Origin: Oscillospiraceae bacterium
GTDB lineage: Bacteria; Bacillota; Clostridia; Oscillospirales; Acutalibacteraceae
Direction of reading: 5' to 3'
Assembly: GCA_015066515.1 (NCBI GenBank)
Contig: SVOH01000001.1
Coordinates: 62,001-126,000, forward strand
Length of the DNA: 64,000 bases
Shown here in pieces: positions 1 through 7,278 of the stretch (positions are counted from its first letter, which is position 1; each line of letters opens with the position of its first letter). The notes under the pieces are model-generated. The model was not told the origin of the DNA. It did no database searches and worked only from the letters and a program-made list of their open reading frames with translations. A program made the translations under genes and the position numbers.

Positions 1-683
1 TTTTTCTTACCCTGCTCACTTACTTCGCTTACCGCTTCAAAGCTTGGACACTGCTTTGCGCTTTGTACAGTGTAATCACGGGTATTCACTGCATAACAAG
101 TGCCTAAAATATTCTTTAATTGGTCAATTTTTTCGCCGTTTTCGAGGCGTTTTGCAATTTCTATTACGTGCTTTTCTCCCATACCGTACATAAGAAGGTC
201 GGCAGTAGAATCTATAAGAATAGACGGGCGAACCTTGTCATCCCAATAATCGTAATGCGCAAAACGGCGAAGAGATGCTTCAATACCGCCTATACAAATC
301 GGCACATCGCCGAAAATACGGCGAATAGCCTTTGAATATACAATAACCGCGCGGTCAGGACGGGCGCCTGCCTTGCCACCGGGGGTGTATGCATCGTCGC
401 TACGGCGGCGTTTCGCCGCGGTATAGTGAGCTACCATAGAGTCAATATTACCGCTGTTTACAAAAAATGCGAGTCGCGGCTTACCAAAGCGCATATAGTC
501 ATCATCACAACGAGGTTGCGATATAATACACACCTTAAAGCCCGCGGCTTCAAGTACTCGCGACACAATAGCCGTGCCAAAAGACGGGTGGTCTACATAA
601 GCGTCACCCGTAACTATAATTATGTCGGCGGCTTCCCAGCCGCATTCAAGCATATCTTTTTTAGTAATCGGTAAAAATGGCAT
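1..683 (-). CDS. ygiQ: YgiQ family radical SAM protein (UPF0313), N-terminal part only
   Basis: The gene runs off the left edge, so only about 227 N-terminal residues are visible. Read on the minus strand the protein begins [16 protein letters not shown] and carries blocks typical of the YgiQ N-terminal domain: [13 protein letters not shown], a [12 protein letters not shown]-like block, [17 protein letters not shown] and DLLMYGMGE. The radical SAM Cys cluster of this family lies further downstream and is outside the window. The ATG at 683 is preferred over the one at 689 because AAAGGG ends 7 nt before 683 but only 1 nt before 689. The biochemical role of YgiQ proteins is not established; the family is widespread and predicted to bind an iron-sulfur cluster and SAM. 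It is divergent from the M50 operon to its right. Confidence 0.9.
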   Translation of the reverse strand, partial: MPFLPITKKDMLECGWEAADIIIVTGDAYVDHPSFGTAIVSRVLEAAGFKVCIISQPRCDDDYMRFGKPRLAFFVNSGNIDSMVAHYTAAKRRRSDDAYTPGGKAGARPDRAVIVYSKAIRRIFGDVPICIGGIEASLRRFAHYDYWDDKVRPSILIDSTADLLMYGMGEKHVIEIAKRLENGEKIDQLKNILGTCYAVNTRDYTVQSAKQCPSFEAVSEVSEQGKK

Positions 684-750
684 AAACATACCCTTTCGTA
701 AAATATAATTTATTGTACCATAATTTTTAATTTGTTACAAGGGGTGTAAA

Positions 751-969
751 ATGGAAAACGAGGTTATAGAAATAAAACCGAAAAATATGTATATGCAAAT
801 ATGTATAACACAGGCGATATGCATTGCTGTGATTTTAATATCTATAGTTGTTATGAAATTCTTTTTTGAAAATGACTTTAAAAAAGTACAAAAGTGGTGT
901 GGTGAAAATATATTTGTACACACGCAAGTAACAGCAAATTTTGACGAGGAAACGACACGTGAAAATTAA
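751..969 (+). CDS. Small single-span membrane protein upstream of the M50 protease
   Basis: A 72-residue protein with a good Shine-Dalgarno (AAGGGG). It has a charged N-terminus, one hydrophobic segment at about residues 15-39 and a polar C-terminal tail. Its stop codon lies 11 nt inside the start of the following M50 protease gene, so the two are almost certainly translationally coupled. I do not recognise the family. By position it could be a reduced partner of the protease, in the way SpoIVFA accompanies SpoIVFB in Bacillus, but it is far shorter than SpoIVFA and shows no recognisable LytM domain, so that is only a suggestion. Confidence 0.65.
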   Translation: MENEVIEIKPKNMYMQICITQAICIAVILISIVVMKFFFENDFKKVQKWCGENIFVHTQVTANFDEETTREN

Positions 970-1552
970 ATTGTTTGGAACCGAAATCTACATATCCTTC
1001 TTGTTTTGTGCGGTACTGTGCTTTATGCTGGTGGTGGATCGCACAGGGCTTATAATACCAACTCTTTTTGCAGTATTTATACACGAGGCGGGGCATTTGC
1101 TTGCTATGTATGCGGCAGACTGCCAGCCCCGTACAGTACGTCTTATTCCTACAAGCGTACAAATAATACGTGGCTTTTCACCTAAAAAACACGGTGAAAT
1201 AGCAATAACAATATGTGGCCCTGCTGCAAATATTGTTTTGTTTGGAAGTCTTTTTGCAAACTATTTAATATTTGGCAGTCAGCAATCTTTAAAATTTGCA
1301 ATACTGAATCTTGTAATAGCTACATTTAATTTATTACCTGTGCACGGCCTTGACGGCGGCACGTTGCTTACTGTTGTAATATCAAAATTCACCGACATTT
1401 ATAAGGCAGAAAGTATTGTAAAAATAATAACGGTAGTTTTTGCACTAGCAATATTTTTGCTTGGTGTATATCTATGGGCAAGCGGAACTGTAAATATATC
1501 GGTGTTTATTGTAGCGCTGTATTTGGCTGTGTGTGGGTTGGTAAAAAAATAA
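959..1552 (+). CDS. M50 family intramembrane metalloprotease (SpoIVFB-like site-2 protease)
   Basis: A membrane zinc protease of about 197 residues. The zinc site HEAGH lies in an early transmembrane segment and the second motif, NLLPVHGLDGG, lies about 85 residues later; together these are the site-2 protease signature. Several hydrophobic segments surround them. SpoIVFB cleaves pro-sigma-K in sporulating Firmicutes, and the length fits that group, but other M50 proteins of this size exist. The GTG at 959 is chosen because GAGGA sits 9-10 nt upstream; a TTG at 941 is in frame but has no better site. The gene overlaps the small membrane-protein gene before it and ends just before a hairpin. 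Confidence 0.8.
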   Translation: MKIKLFGTEIYISFLFCAVLCFMLVVDRTGLIIPTLFAVFIHEAGHLLAMYAADCQPRTVRLIPTSVQIIRGFSPKKHGEIAITICGPAANIVLFGSLFANYLIFGSQQSLKFAILNLVIATFNLLPVHGLDGGTLLTVVISKFTDIYKAESIVKIITVVFALAIFLLGVYLWASGTVNISVFIVALYLAVCGLVKK

Positions 1553-1553
1553 A

Positions 1554-1576
1554 AGCACCGACAAAGCGGTGCTTGA
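1554..1576 (-). terminator. Terminator of the minus-strand 1592-2323 gene
   Basis: Stem AAGCACCG/CGGTGCTT with a short loop. On the minus strand it is followed by TTTTATTTTTTT; on the plus strand the U-tract is poor, so it mainly serves the minus-strand gene but may also stop the M50 transcript. Confidence 0.7.
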
Positions 1577-1591
1577 TAGAATAAAAATGTT

Positions 1592-2323
1592 TTATTTTTT
1601 TGACCTTATAAAAACATAGTAACTTGGGGGCATTCCGCCAAATACATAGTTGCCCATTTTCCACTCTAAAAATAAGAATTCAATATCATCTATTGTTTTA
1701 AACACATAATTAGATACGATCAACTTATTTAAATCAAGCAAAACACCTTTTGACCATTTGTCTTGCCATTCTTCATCCACATATTTTCTTATAACATTTC
1801 CGTTTTGATAAAAAATGATGTTTTGAAGCCAAAGATTTTTATTTAAAGGACCCATTCCTTTAAAATCGTCTATATTTTCAACAAAATCTACTGCGACCCA
1901 AGAGCCAACGATTTTTTTGTCGAAAATAAAGGGTATATTTACATTTTCTCTTCTACCGATTTCTAAAAGTTTAAATTGTTTATTGGAGACCTTTTTGAAC
2001 ACTTGAATATGGGGATTATTGTCCCCGTTGATTTCAAGAAACATAAATGAATGGTTATCAATCTCTTCAATACTATATTTATAGCATAGTATTGGCTCAT
2101 CGCCACCGTAATGCACAAGCAAATAATTTTTTGTCCAGCCTTCAAATATCCAATATTTTTCTCCGTTGGGCAAAAAATAAATTTCTTTAAATATGGGGTC
2201 AGTTACAGAATTCTTTGTGTCGGTTTTAAATTCCACGCGAGTTTTTATAAGATCAAAAAACTCCCATTTACCAATAACCTTTTTGTCATCAATAAAAGGC
2301 ATACCATTAGCGATAATTGTCAT
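1592..2323 (-). CDS. Protein with two tandem copies of a lipocalin-like domain (cargo of a four-helix-bundle module)
   Basis: A 243-residue soluble-looking protein with an internal duplication. Copy one (about residues 7-112) and copy two (about 127-243) both open with a PFI-DKK(V/I)-G-W pattern (PFIDDKKVIGKW and PFIFDKKIVGSW), followed by an FxxNG block and, later, a FLE motif. The second copy ends GGMPPSYYVFIR. I recall similar single-copy domains in Firmicutes proteins with the pattern VDDPEVIGxW...MKPxYYVLK, which are lipocalin-like; the function is unknown. The start overlaps the stop of the upstream four-helix-bundle gene by ATGA, so the two are coupled. No signal peptide or membrane segment is seen. 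Confidence 0.75.
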   Translation of the reverse strand: MTIIANGMPFIDDKKVIGKWEFFDLIKTRVEFKTDTKNSVTDPIFKEIYFLPNGEKYWIFEGWTKNYLLVHYGGDEPILCYKYSIEEIDNHSFMFLEINGDNNPHIQVFKKVSNKQFKLLEIGRRENVNIPFIFDKKIVGSWVAVDFVENIDDFKGMGPLNKNLWLQNIIFYQNGNVIRKYVDEEWQDKWSKGVLLDLNKLIVSNYVFKTIDDIEFLFLEWKMGNYVFGGMPPSYYVFIRSKK

Positions 2324-2670
2324 TTTGTATTTTCCTTTGCGGTGTTAATAGAGGAGATTAACATACGTTTGATTTCTTCGGCGAGCAAAAGCAATGTATC
2401 AAAATCATAGTCTATCAGTTTTGTTCTTTGTAATAGGGTGAGCCAATATATACTTTCGCCAGTTTCTTTAAGTGATATATGCAGCTTTGATATAAAATCC
2501 GCTTTGCTGTTTCCGTATACAGCTTCGCTTATGTTTGCGCCAACACTGGTAGCGGAACGGAGTAATTGTTTTACTATGGTTGTATCTTTTCTTGTTTTGG
2601 AAAATTCTTCATAGAATAAAACTATTTTTGTCGCAAAATCAAGAGATTTTTCAATCAAAGGACTGTTCAT
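2320..2670 (-). CDS. Four-helix-bundle protein (23S rRNA intervening-sequence protein family)
   Basis: A 116-residue, all-helical protein with the family landmarks: NSPLIEKSLDFA at the start, LLRSATSVGANISEA in the middle, DFISKLHISLKE, and a C-terminal EEIKRMLISSINTAKE. The start is the ATG at 2670, six bases after GAGGTG. Family members were first found inside 23S rRNA insertions and related proteins (Avd) accompany diversity-generating retroelements, but neither context is present. Here the gene follows tRNA-Arg by about 200 bp on the same strand and overlaps its cargo gene by 4 nt. A paralogue with the same arrangement lies at 35569-35916. Function unknown. Confidence 0.85.
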   Translation of the reverse strand: MNSPLIEKSLDFATKIVLFYEEFSKTRKDTTIVKQLLRSATSVGANISEAVYGNSKADFISKLHISLKETGESIYWLTLLQRTKLIDYDFDTLLLLAEEIKRMLISSINTAKENTK

Positions 2671-2839
2671 TATTATCACCTCTATTTAATTATAGCACAA
2701 TTTGGATTTGTATTCAACGCTTTGCGAAGCAAAGCACATTTTCTTTTATCCCTTCTCTCTTATCTTTTCACTGGAAAAGGCGAGAGAAATTTAGAGAAAA
2801 GTGAAGAAAGAAAAAACAAAAGATGAGAGAACAAAAAGA

Positions 2840-2863
2840 AAAAGCCGCACAAATGCGACTTTT
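2840..2863 (-). terminator. Terminator of tRNA-Arg
   Basis: On the minus strand, directly after the tRNA, AAAAGTCGCA-TTTG-TGCGGCTTTT forms a hairpin (one G-U pair) and continues into TCTTTTT. Confidence 0.75.
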
Positions 2864-2871
2864 CTTTTTGG

Positions 2872-2945
2872 CGCGCTGAAGAAGATTCGAACTCCCGACC
2901 TTCTGGTCCGTAGCCAGACGCTCTATCCAGCTGAGCTATCAGCGC
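2872..2945 (-). tRNA. tRNA-Arg (anticodon ACG)
   Basis: A full cloverleaf can be drawn on the minus strand: acceptor GCGCTGA/TCAGCGC, D-arm GCTCAGCTGGATAGAGC, anticodon loop CTACGGA with ACG at 2909-2911, and T-arm with GTTCGAATC. CCA is not encoded. The four-helix-bundle module starts 200 bp downstream. Confidence 0.95.
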
Positions 2946-3065
2946 AAAACATATTAAAATGTTACGGTACTCAAAACCGCCATAGTATAATAGCACAAAT
3001 GTTTAATAAAATCAATAGTTAATTTAAAAAATTTTAAAAATTTCTCCAAAACGGCGGTGAAAAAT

Positions 3066-4436
3066 GTGATTGACGTCTTAAATAAAATCAATTCTGCCGT
3101 TTGGGGAACGCCTACTTTGTTACTAATTTTCTTTACGGGTGTTATTTTTTCTATACGCACAAAATTTTTTCAAATGCGTTTTTTTGTTCCGGCATTAAAA
3201 GCATTTTTTAAAAAAACGCCTGCAAAAGACGGTAAACAAATGACCGCTTTTCAGTCGGCAAGCACGGCACTTTCGGCAACGATGGGCACGGGGAATATTA
3301 TAGGTGTTGCGGGTGCGGTTGCGCTCGGCGGTCCGGGTGCTGTGTTTTGGATGTGGGTGTCTGCCGCCGTTTGTATGATTATAAAATTCGCCGAAATTGC
3401 ACTTAGTGTGCGGTACCGCGAGCGAACGAGCGATGGCACCTATGTGGGTGGTGCTATGTATTATATAAAAAATGCACTGCCTAAAATTTTTATGCCACTA
3501 TCTTATGTTTTTTGTATATGCGGTGTTGCCGCTGCGTTTGGTGTAGGTAATATGACACAGGTAAACACTATGTCAAACAGCACGTTAAGCCTTGTAAAAA
3601 CGATAACCGCTGTCAATCCTCAGTATGAATTTTTCATAAAAATATCTGTCGGTGTTTTTTGTGCTATTTGCAGTATCGTAGTTTTAAAAAATGACGGAAA
3701 TATTGGAAGCTTTTGTGAAAAAATATTTCCTGTTATGACTGTTTTATATATTGGTATAACACTTATTGCAATAACAGTTAATTATAAGAATATACCTGCG
3801 ACAATTTCACAAATTTTTATAGGCGCTTTTAATCCAAAGTCGGTTACAGGCGGCGCAATAGGATCGGCGTTTGTTGGGGTGCGATTTGGTATGTCACGGG
3901 GTGTTTTTTCTAACGAAGCGGGGCTTGGCACGGCGCCAATCGCTTACGCTTGCGGTAGCGGAGATGAAATCAGTCTTGGCCTTATGGGTATTGTCGAAGT
4001 ATTTATAGACACCGTTGTTGTGTGCACACTTACGGCGTTTACCATACTTTGTGTAGGCGATATAACTTACGGAATAGATTCTGCGGCAAATATTACACTA
4101 AATGCGTTAACAAAAGTATTTGGCAAAAGTATTAATTTTATTTTTTGCCCCATTGTGTGCTTTTTTGCCTTTTCGTCGACAATAGGCTGGGGACTTTATG
4201 GTATAAAATTTATATCCTTTTTATTTGGAAATAACGCAAAAAATATATTTTTGTGTTTGTTTGTGTCTGCAATGATTCCGTCCGCTCTTTTTTGCGCTGA
4301 TACAGTTTGGGTTATAGCCGAAATTTTTAACGGATTAATGATACTGCCCAACATAACCTCGCTATTGCTATTAAATGATGAGGTTACACAAATAACCCAT
4401 ATAAAAAACTGCCGCTTGAATTCAAACGGCAGTTAA
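3066..4436 (+). CDS. Alanine/glycine:cation symporter (AGCS family)
   Basis: A secondary transporter of about 456 residues that takes up alanine or glycine with Na+ or H+. Roughly ten hydrophobic spans alternate with the family's signature loops: the early SASTALSATMGTGNIIGVAGA block with the adjacent GGPGAVFWMW, MYYIKNAL, and GMSRGVFSNEAGLGTAPIA. The length is normal. The start is uncertain between GTG at 3057 and GTG at 3066; the latter has GGTGA five bases upstream and is preferred. The gene converges on rex, and the two share a terminator that overlaps the last codons of this gene. Confidence 0.92.
   Translation: MIDVLNKINSAVWGTPTLLLIFFTGVIFSIRTKFFQMRFFVPALKAFFKKTPAKDGKQMTAFQSASTALSATMGTGNIIGVAGAVALGGPGAVFWMWVSAAVCMIIKFAEIALSVRYRERTSDGTYVGGAMYYIKNALPKIFMPLSYVFCICGVAAAFGVGNMTQVNTMSNSTLSLVKTITAVNPQYEFFIKISVGVFCAICSIVVLKNDGNIGSFCEKIFPVMTVLYIGITLIAITVNYKNIPATISQIFIGAFNPKSVTGGAIGSAFVGVRFGMSRGVFSNEAGLGTAPIAYACGSGDEISLGLMGIVEVFIDTVVVCTLTAFTILCVGDITYGIDSAANITLNALTKVFGKSINFIFCPIVCFFAFSSTIGWGLYGIKFISFLFGNNAKNIFLCLFVSAMIPSALFCADTVWVIAEIFNGLMILPNITSLLLLNDEVTQITHIKNCRLNSNGS
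4407..4434. terminator. Shared bidirectional terminator between the symporter gene and rex
   Basis: Perfect 8-bp stem AACTGCCG/CGGCAGTT. On the minus strand it runs into TTTTTT, on the plus strand into AAATTTTAATT. It overlaps the 3' end of the symporter gene. Confidence 0.8.
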
Positions 4437-4439
4437 ATT

Positions 4440-5066
4440 TTAATTGCTTAATTTATAAGATAGTGTCATAAGGCTATCGCCAAAGTGAATGTTTTCTACC
4501 TCTACGTCGGGGTGATCAAGAGAAATATCATAATGGCTAAAATTTAAAAATCCTTTTACGCCAAGCTTTATAAGTAGCTCACAAACCTCTTTTGAAGCCT
4601 CTTTTGGTATGCAGAGTATTGCCGCGCGCGGCATATTTTCACGGCAAAATTCATCTAAAGTAGATATGTGTCTTATAGGCACGTTACGTACCATCTGACC
4701 AACAAGTGATTCCTTTGCATCAAACATACCTATAAGGTGAAAACCTTTTGATTCAAAATTTATGTAATGTGCAATCGCTTTTCCAAGGTTACCTACACCT
4801 ATCAAAATTGCGTTTTGCGGCCGATCAAGGCCAAGTATTCTTGCAATTTCGCCCTGCAACAATTCAATATTATAGCCATAGCCTTGTTGACCAAATTCGC
4901 CAAAGCAGTTAAGATCTTGTCTTATCTGACTGGCGGTCAGGTGCATACGCTCTGAAAGCTCGCGAGATGATATTCGTGTCATACCTTCTTTTTTTAACTC
5001 GCCCAAAAATCTGTAATATCTCGGCAATCGTTTTATTACTGAGTTTGAAATACCTGTAGGATTCAT
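4440..5066 (-). CDS. rex: Redox-sensing transcriptional repressor Rex
   Basis: A 208-residue NADH/NAD+ sensor that represses fermentation and respiration genes in Firmicutes. An N-terminal winged helix is followed by the Rex hallmark SSRELSERMHLTASQIRQD and FGEFGQQGYGYN. The Rossmann NAD-binding loop is IGVGNLGKA, and the C-terminal helix ends in HFGDSLMTLSYKL. ATG 5066 is chosen because AGAAGG precedes it by 8-9 nt; an in-frame ATG at 5087 has no ribosome-binding site. The inverted repeat at 5095-5113 resembles a Rex operator, so autoregulation is plausible. pflAB in this window is the kind of gene Rex often controls, but I see no clear site there. Confidence 0.93.
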   Translation of the reverse strand: MNPTGISNSVIKRLPRYYRFLGELKKEGMTRISSRELSERMHLTASQIRQDLNCFGEFGQQGYGYNIELLQGEIARILGLDRPQNAILIGVGNLGKAIAHYINFESKGFHLIGMFDAKESLVGQMVRNVPIRHISTLDEFCRENMPRAAILCIPKEASKEVCELLIKLGVKGFLNFSHYDISLDHPDVEVENIHFGDSLMTLSYKLSN

Positions 5067-5094
5067 TTTTATATGCCTTCTTACCATAAAAAGA

Positions 5095-5113
5095 TTGTTA
5101 AAAAATTGAACAA
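5095..5113 (-). promoter_or_regulatory. Candidate Rex operator upstream of rex
   Basis: The 19-nt imperfect inverted repeat TTGTTAAAAAATTGAACAA has seven of nine arm pairs matching. It resembles the clostridial Rex site TTGTTAA-N4-TTAACAA but is one base longer. It lies about 30 bp before the rex start. Confidence 0.4.
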
Positions 5114-5156
5114 GTCTATTTTAAGAAAATTTTTTAAAAAAGTCAAGAAAAAATAC

Positions 5157-5184
5157 TTGACAAACAAAAAAAGATGTGTATAAT
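5157..5184 (+). promoter_or_regulatory. Promoter of the perR-rubrerythrin operon
   Basis: TTGACA at 5157-5162 and TATAAT at 5179-5184 are separated by 16 bp. The predicted transcription start falls at about 5191, immediately before the palindrome at 5194-5218. Confidence 0.8.
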
Positions 5185-5193
5185 AAAAATGTA

Positions 5194-5218
5194 AAAAGTA
5201 GTAATGATTACTACTTTT
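5194..5218. promoter_or_regulatory. PerR/Fur-type operator palindrome
   Basis: A perfect 25-bp inverted repeat: half-site AAAAGTAGTAAT, a central G, and its complement. The inner 15 bp (TAGTAATGATTACTA) keep the 7-1-7 layout of the PerR box TTATAATNATTATAA with two changes per arm. Its position at the transcription start suits repression by the adjacent perR product. Confidence 0.75.
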
Positions 5219-5235
5219 AAGAAAAGAGGTGGGTT

Positions 5236-5610
5236 ATGGCAAACTATTCAAAACAACGCGAAGCAATTTTAAATGAATTGCGCGGCCGTTGTGATCACCC
5301 TACGGCATCTCAGGTTTACGAAGGAGTCCGTGAGGTAATACCAAACATAAGTTTAGGTACTGTTTACCGTAATCTTGCTAGTCTTGTTGAAAGTGGCGAG
5401 ATACTGAGTGTTACTGTCGGCGATGGCAAGGAGCACTTTGACGGAGACAAAAGCTTTCACCTGCACTTACACTGTAAATGCTGTGGCGCAATTATTGATT
5501 CAAGGGTAAAAGACGATAAATTAAACAGCATTGCTAAATTTGATGGCTTTGCGCCCGAGACCAGCGTATGTGTGGTATACGGTTTATGTAAAAATTGCCA
5601 AAAGCAATAA
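5236..5610 (+). CDS. perR: Fur-family regulator, PerR-like
   Basis: A 124-residue metalloregulator. The N-terminal winged helix (YSKQREAIL, LGTVYRNLASL) is followed by the His-rich metal loop HLHLHCKCCG (residues 75-84) and the structural zinc pairs C80/C83 and C118/C121. Fur and PerR cannot be separated by sequence alone. Peroxide sensing is inferred from the linked reverse rubrerythrin gene 36 bp downstream and the PerR-like operator in front. Known PerR proteins sense peroxide by metal-catalysed oxidation of His ligands and derepress such genes. Confidence 0.88.
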   Translation: MANYSKQREAILNELRGRCDHPTASQVYEGVREVIPNISLGTVYRNLASLVESGEILSVTVGDGKEHFDGDKSFHLHLHCKCCGAIIDSRVKDDKLNSIAKFDGFAPETSVCVVYGLCKNCQKQ

Positions 5611-5646
5611 ATATAAATAATTAAAACAATTTTGGAGGATTTTAAA

Positions 5647-6189
5647 ATGAAAAAGTATGTATGTATGATTTGTGGTTACACTCATGAAGGTGACGCAGCA
5701 CCAGACGCTTGCCCAATTTGTAAGGCTCCTGCAGCTAAGTTCCAGGAACAAGCAGGTGAAAAGACCTGGGCGGCTGAGCACGTTGTAGGTATTGCAAAGG
5801 GTGTTGACCAGAGAATTATTGACGGTCTTCGTGAAAATTTCAACGGCGAGTGCTCAGAGGTAGGTATGTACCTCGCTATGTCAAGAGTTGCTCACCGTGA
5901 AGGTTATCCGGAAATTGGTCTTTACTGGGAAAAAGCAGCACTTGAAGAGGCAGAGCACGCTGCAAAGTTTGCAGAATTACTCGGCGAAGTGCTTACCGAC
6001 TCTACCAAGAAAAATCTTGAAATGCGTGTTGATGCTGAAAACGGCGCTACACTCGGTAAATTTGAACTTGCTAAGCTTGCAAAGGAACTCGGTCTTGATG
6101 CTATTCATGATACCGTTCACGAAATGGCACGTGACGAAGCAAGACATGGCAAGGCATTTGAGGGACTCCTCGCTCGTTATTTTAAATAA
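5647..6189 (+). CDS. Reverse rubrerythrin (rubredoxin domain first)
   Basis: A 180-residue non-haem diiron protein that reduces hydrogen peroxide (and oxygen in clostridia) in the cytoplasm. The rubredoxin-like FeS4 site comes first (C6-M-I-C9, C22-P-I-C25), and the four-helix diiron domain follows, with [30 protein letters not shown], and [16 protein letters not shown] carrying the Glu/His ligands. This reversed domain order defines the clostridial revRbr type. The ATG at 5647 has GGAGG nine bases before it. It most likely forms an operon with perR and ends at a strong hairpin. Confidence 0.93.
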   Translation: MKKYVCMICGYTHEGDAAPDACPICKAPAAKFQEQAGEKTWAAEHVVGIAKGVDQRIIDGLRENFNGECSEVGMYLAMSRVAHREGYPEIGLYWEKAALEEAEHAAKFAELLGEVLTDSTKKNLEMRVDAENGATLGKFELAKLAKELGLDAIHDTVHEMARDEARHGKAFEGLLARYFK

Positions 6190-6200
6190 TTAAGAAATTT

Positions 6201-6234
6201 AAAAGGGGGAGTCAAAAAACGACTCTCCTTTTTT
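6201..6234 (+). terminator. Terminator after rubrerythrin
   Basis: AAAAGG(G)GGAGTC pairs with GACTCTCCTTTT, followed by TTG; a single mismatch interrupts the stem. Confidence 0.75.
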
Positions 6235-6261
6235 GTAAAATATTACAGGAGGAAAAACATA

Positions 6262-6633
6262 ATGAAAAAGCTACTTACAGTATTTTTTGTGTTGGCTTTT
6301 GTTTTTGTGCTTTCTGCCTGCAATAATGATAGCGGCAAAGCTAACGAACAACCTAAAACACAATCAAATTCACAAAGCGATACCGTTAATTCAGATGCAA
6401 ATAATACAACCGAATCTAAAACCGAAACCATCACCCGTGATCGTGCTATAGAATTAGCGCTCAATCATGCAGGACTTGCAAAAAGCGACGTCCGCGATTT
6501 AGAGGCCGAGCTTGACCGCGAGCGCGGCGGCACTTATTGGGAGATTGATTTTGAAAGCGGAAATCTAGAATACTCATACGACATAAACGCACAAACTGAA
6601 GAAATAAGAAAAATCGAGAAAGAAAGGGATTAA
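6262..6633 (+). CDS. PepSY-domain lipoprotein
   Basis: A 123-residue secreted lipoprotein. A hydrophobic signal ends in the lipobox LSAC (Cys20), then a Ser/Thr/Asn/Gln-rich linker to about residue 55 and one PepSY domain. The domain begins RAIELALNHAGLAKSDVRD and ends in the strand pattern YWEIDFESGNLEYSYDINAQT. PepSY domains are thought to inhibit proteases or bind the cell envelope; a specific role cannot be given. The ferritin gene starts 2 bp after it, so they are co-transcribed. A paralogue with a very similar PepSY domain lies at 60662-61063. Confidence 0.85.
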   Translation: MKKLLTVFFVLAFVFVLSACNNDSGKANEQPKTQSNSQSDTVNSDANNTTESKTETITRDRAIELALNHAGLAKSDVRDLEAELDRERGGTYWEIDFESGNLEYSYDINAQTEEIRKIEKERD

Positions 6634-6634
6634 A

Positions 6635-7147
6635 ATGCTAAATTCAAAAGTAATAGAGCTACTTAACGACCAAATAAACAAAGAATTTTACAGCGCATAT
6701 TTATATCTTGACATAGCAAATTATTATATAGACAATGACCTTGATGGGTTTGGTAACTGGTACACCATTCAAGCACAAGAAGAACGCGACCACGCACTAC
6801 TTTTCTTAAAATATTTGCAAAGCAACGGCGTAAAGGTTACACTTAAGGCAATAGACCAACCCGACAAAGTTTTTGAAAATCACCTTGACCCATTACTTAC
6901 CGGTGCCGAGCACGAGCGTTATGTGACAAACTTAATTCATACAATTTATGATGCGGCTTACAGCGTAAAGGATTTTCGCACAATGCAATTCCTCGACTGG
7001 TTTGTAAAAGAACAGCTTGAGGAAGAGGAAAATGCCGACAAGCTTGTAAATAAATATAAGCTGTTTGGCGACGACCCAAAGAGCCTTTACCTTCTTGACC
7101 AAGAGTTAGCAACCCGTGTTTACACAGCGCCAAGTCTAACTCTGTAA
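6635..7147 (+). CDS. ftnA: Ferritin (iron storage)
   Basis: A 170-residue bacterial non-haem ferritin that oxidises and stores iron in a 24-subunit shell. The ferroxidase ligands can be followed: NKEFYSAYLYLDIA (first Glu), QAQEERDHALLFLKYL (Glu and His), and WFVKEQLEEEENADKLV (later Glu/Gln ligands). Length is typical. The ribosome-binding site AAAGGG lies inside the end of the PepSY gene. Its position near perR and rubrerythrin fits an oxidative-stress/iron cluster, although a terminator separates them. The gene ends before a perfect hairpin. Confidence 0.92.
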   Translation: MLNSKVIELLNDQINKEFYSAYLYLDIANYYIDNDLDGFGNWYTIQAQEERDHALLFLKYLQSNGVKVTLKAIDQPDKVFENHLDPLLTGAEHERYVTNLIHTIYDAAYSVKDFRTMQFLDWFVKEQLEEEENADKLVNKYKLFGDDPKSLYLLDQELATRVYTAPSLTL

Positions 7148-7172
7148 TCAATGCACAGTTTACAAAAAAATA

Positions 7173-7204
7173 AAGCACCTGCTATACCTCTATAGCAGGT
7201 GCTT
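7173..7204 (+). terminator. Terminator after ferritin
   Basis: Perfect 14-bp stem AAGCACCTGCTATA with loop CCTC, followed by AAGTTTTG. Confidence 0.8.
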
Positions 7205-7278
7205 AAGTTTTGTTACACATTTGTTACTTGACAAAGTGCACTATTCACTATAGACTAAAATAAAAGGGGGACAAAAGA

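Noticed and set aside
120-674. Plus-strand ORFs of 71 and 82 codons at the left edge
   Set aside because: They are antisense to the clearly recognisable YgiQ gene.
2320-2670. Diversity-generating retroelement or 23S rRNA intervening sequence because of the four-helix-bundle protein
   Set aside because: There is no reverse transcriptase, template repeat or rRNA gene near either copy.
2760-3022. ORFs of 73-78 codons on both strands around 2.8-3.0 kb
   Set aside because: They cover tRNA-Arg and its terminator.
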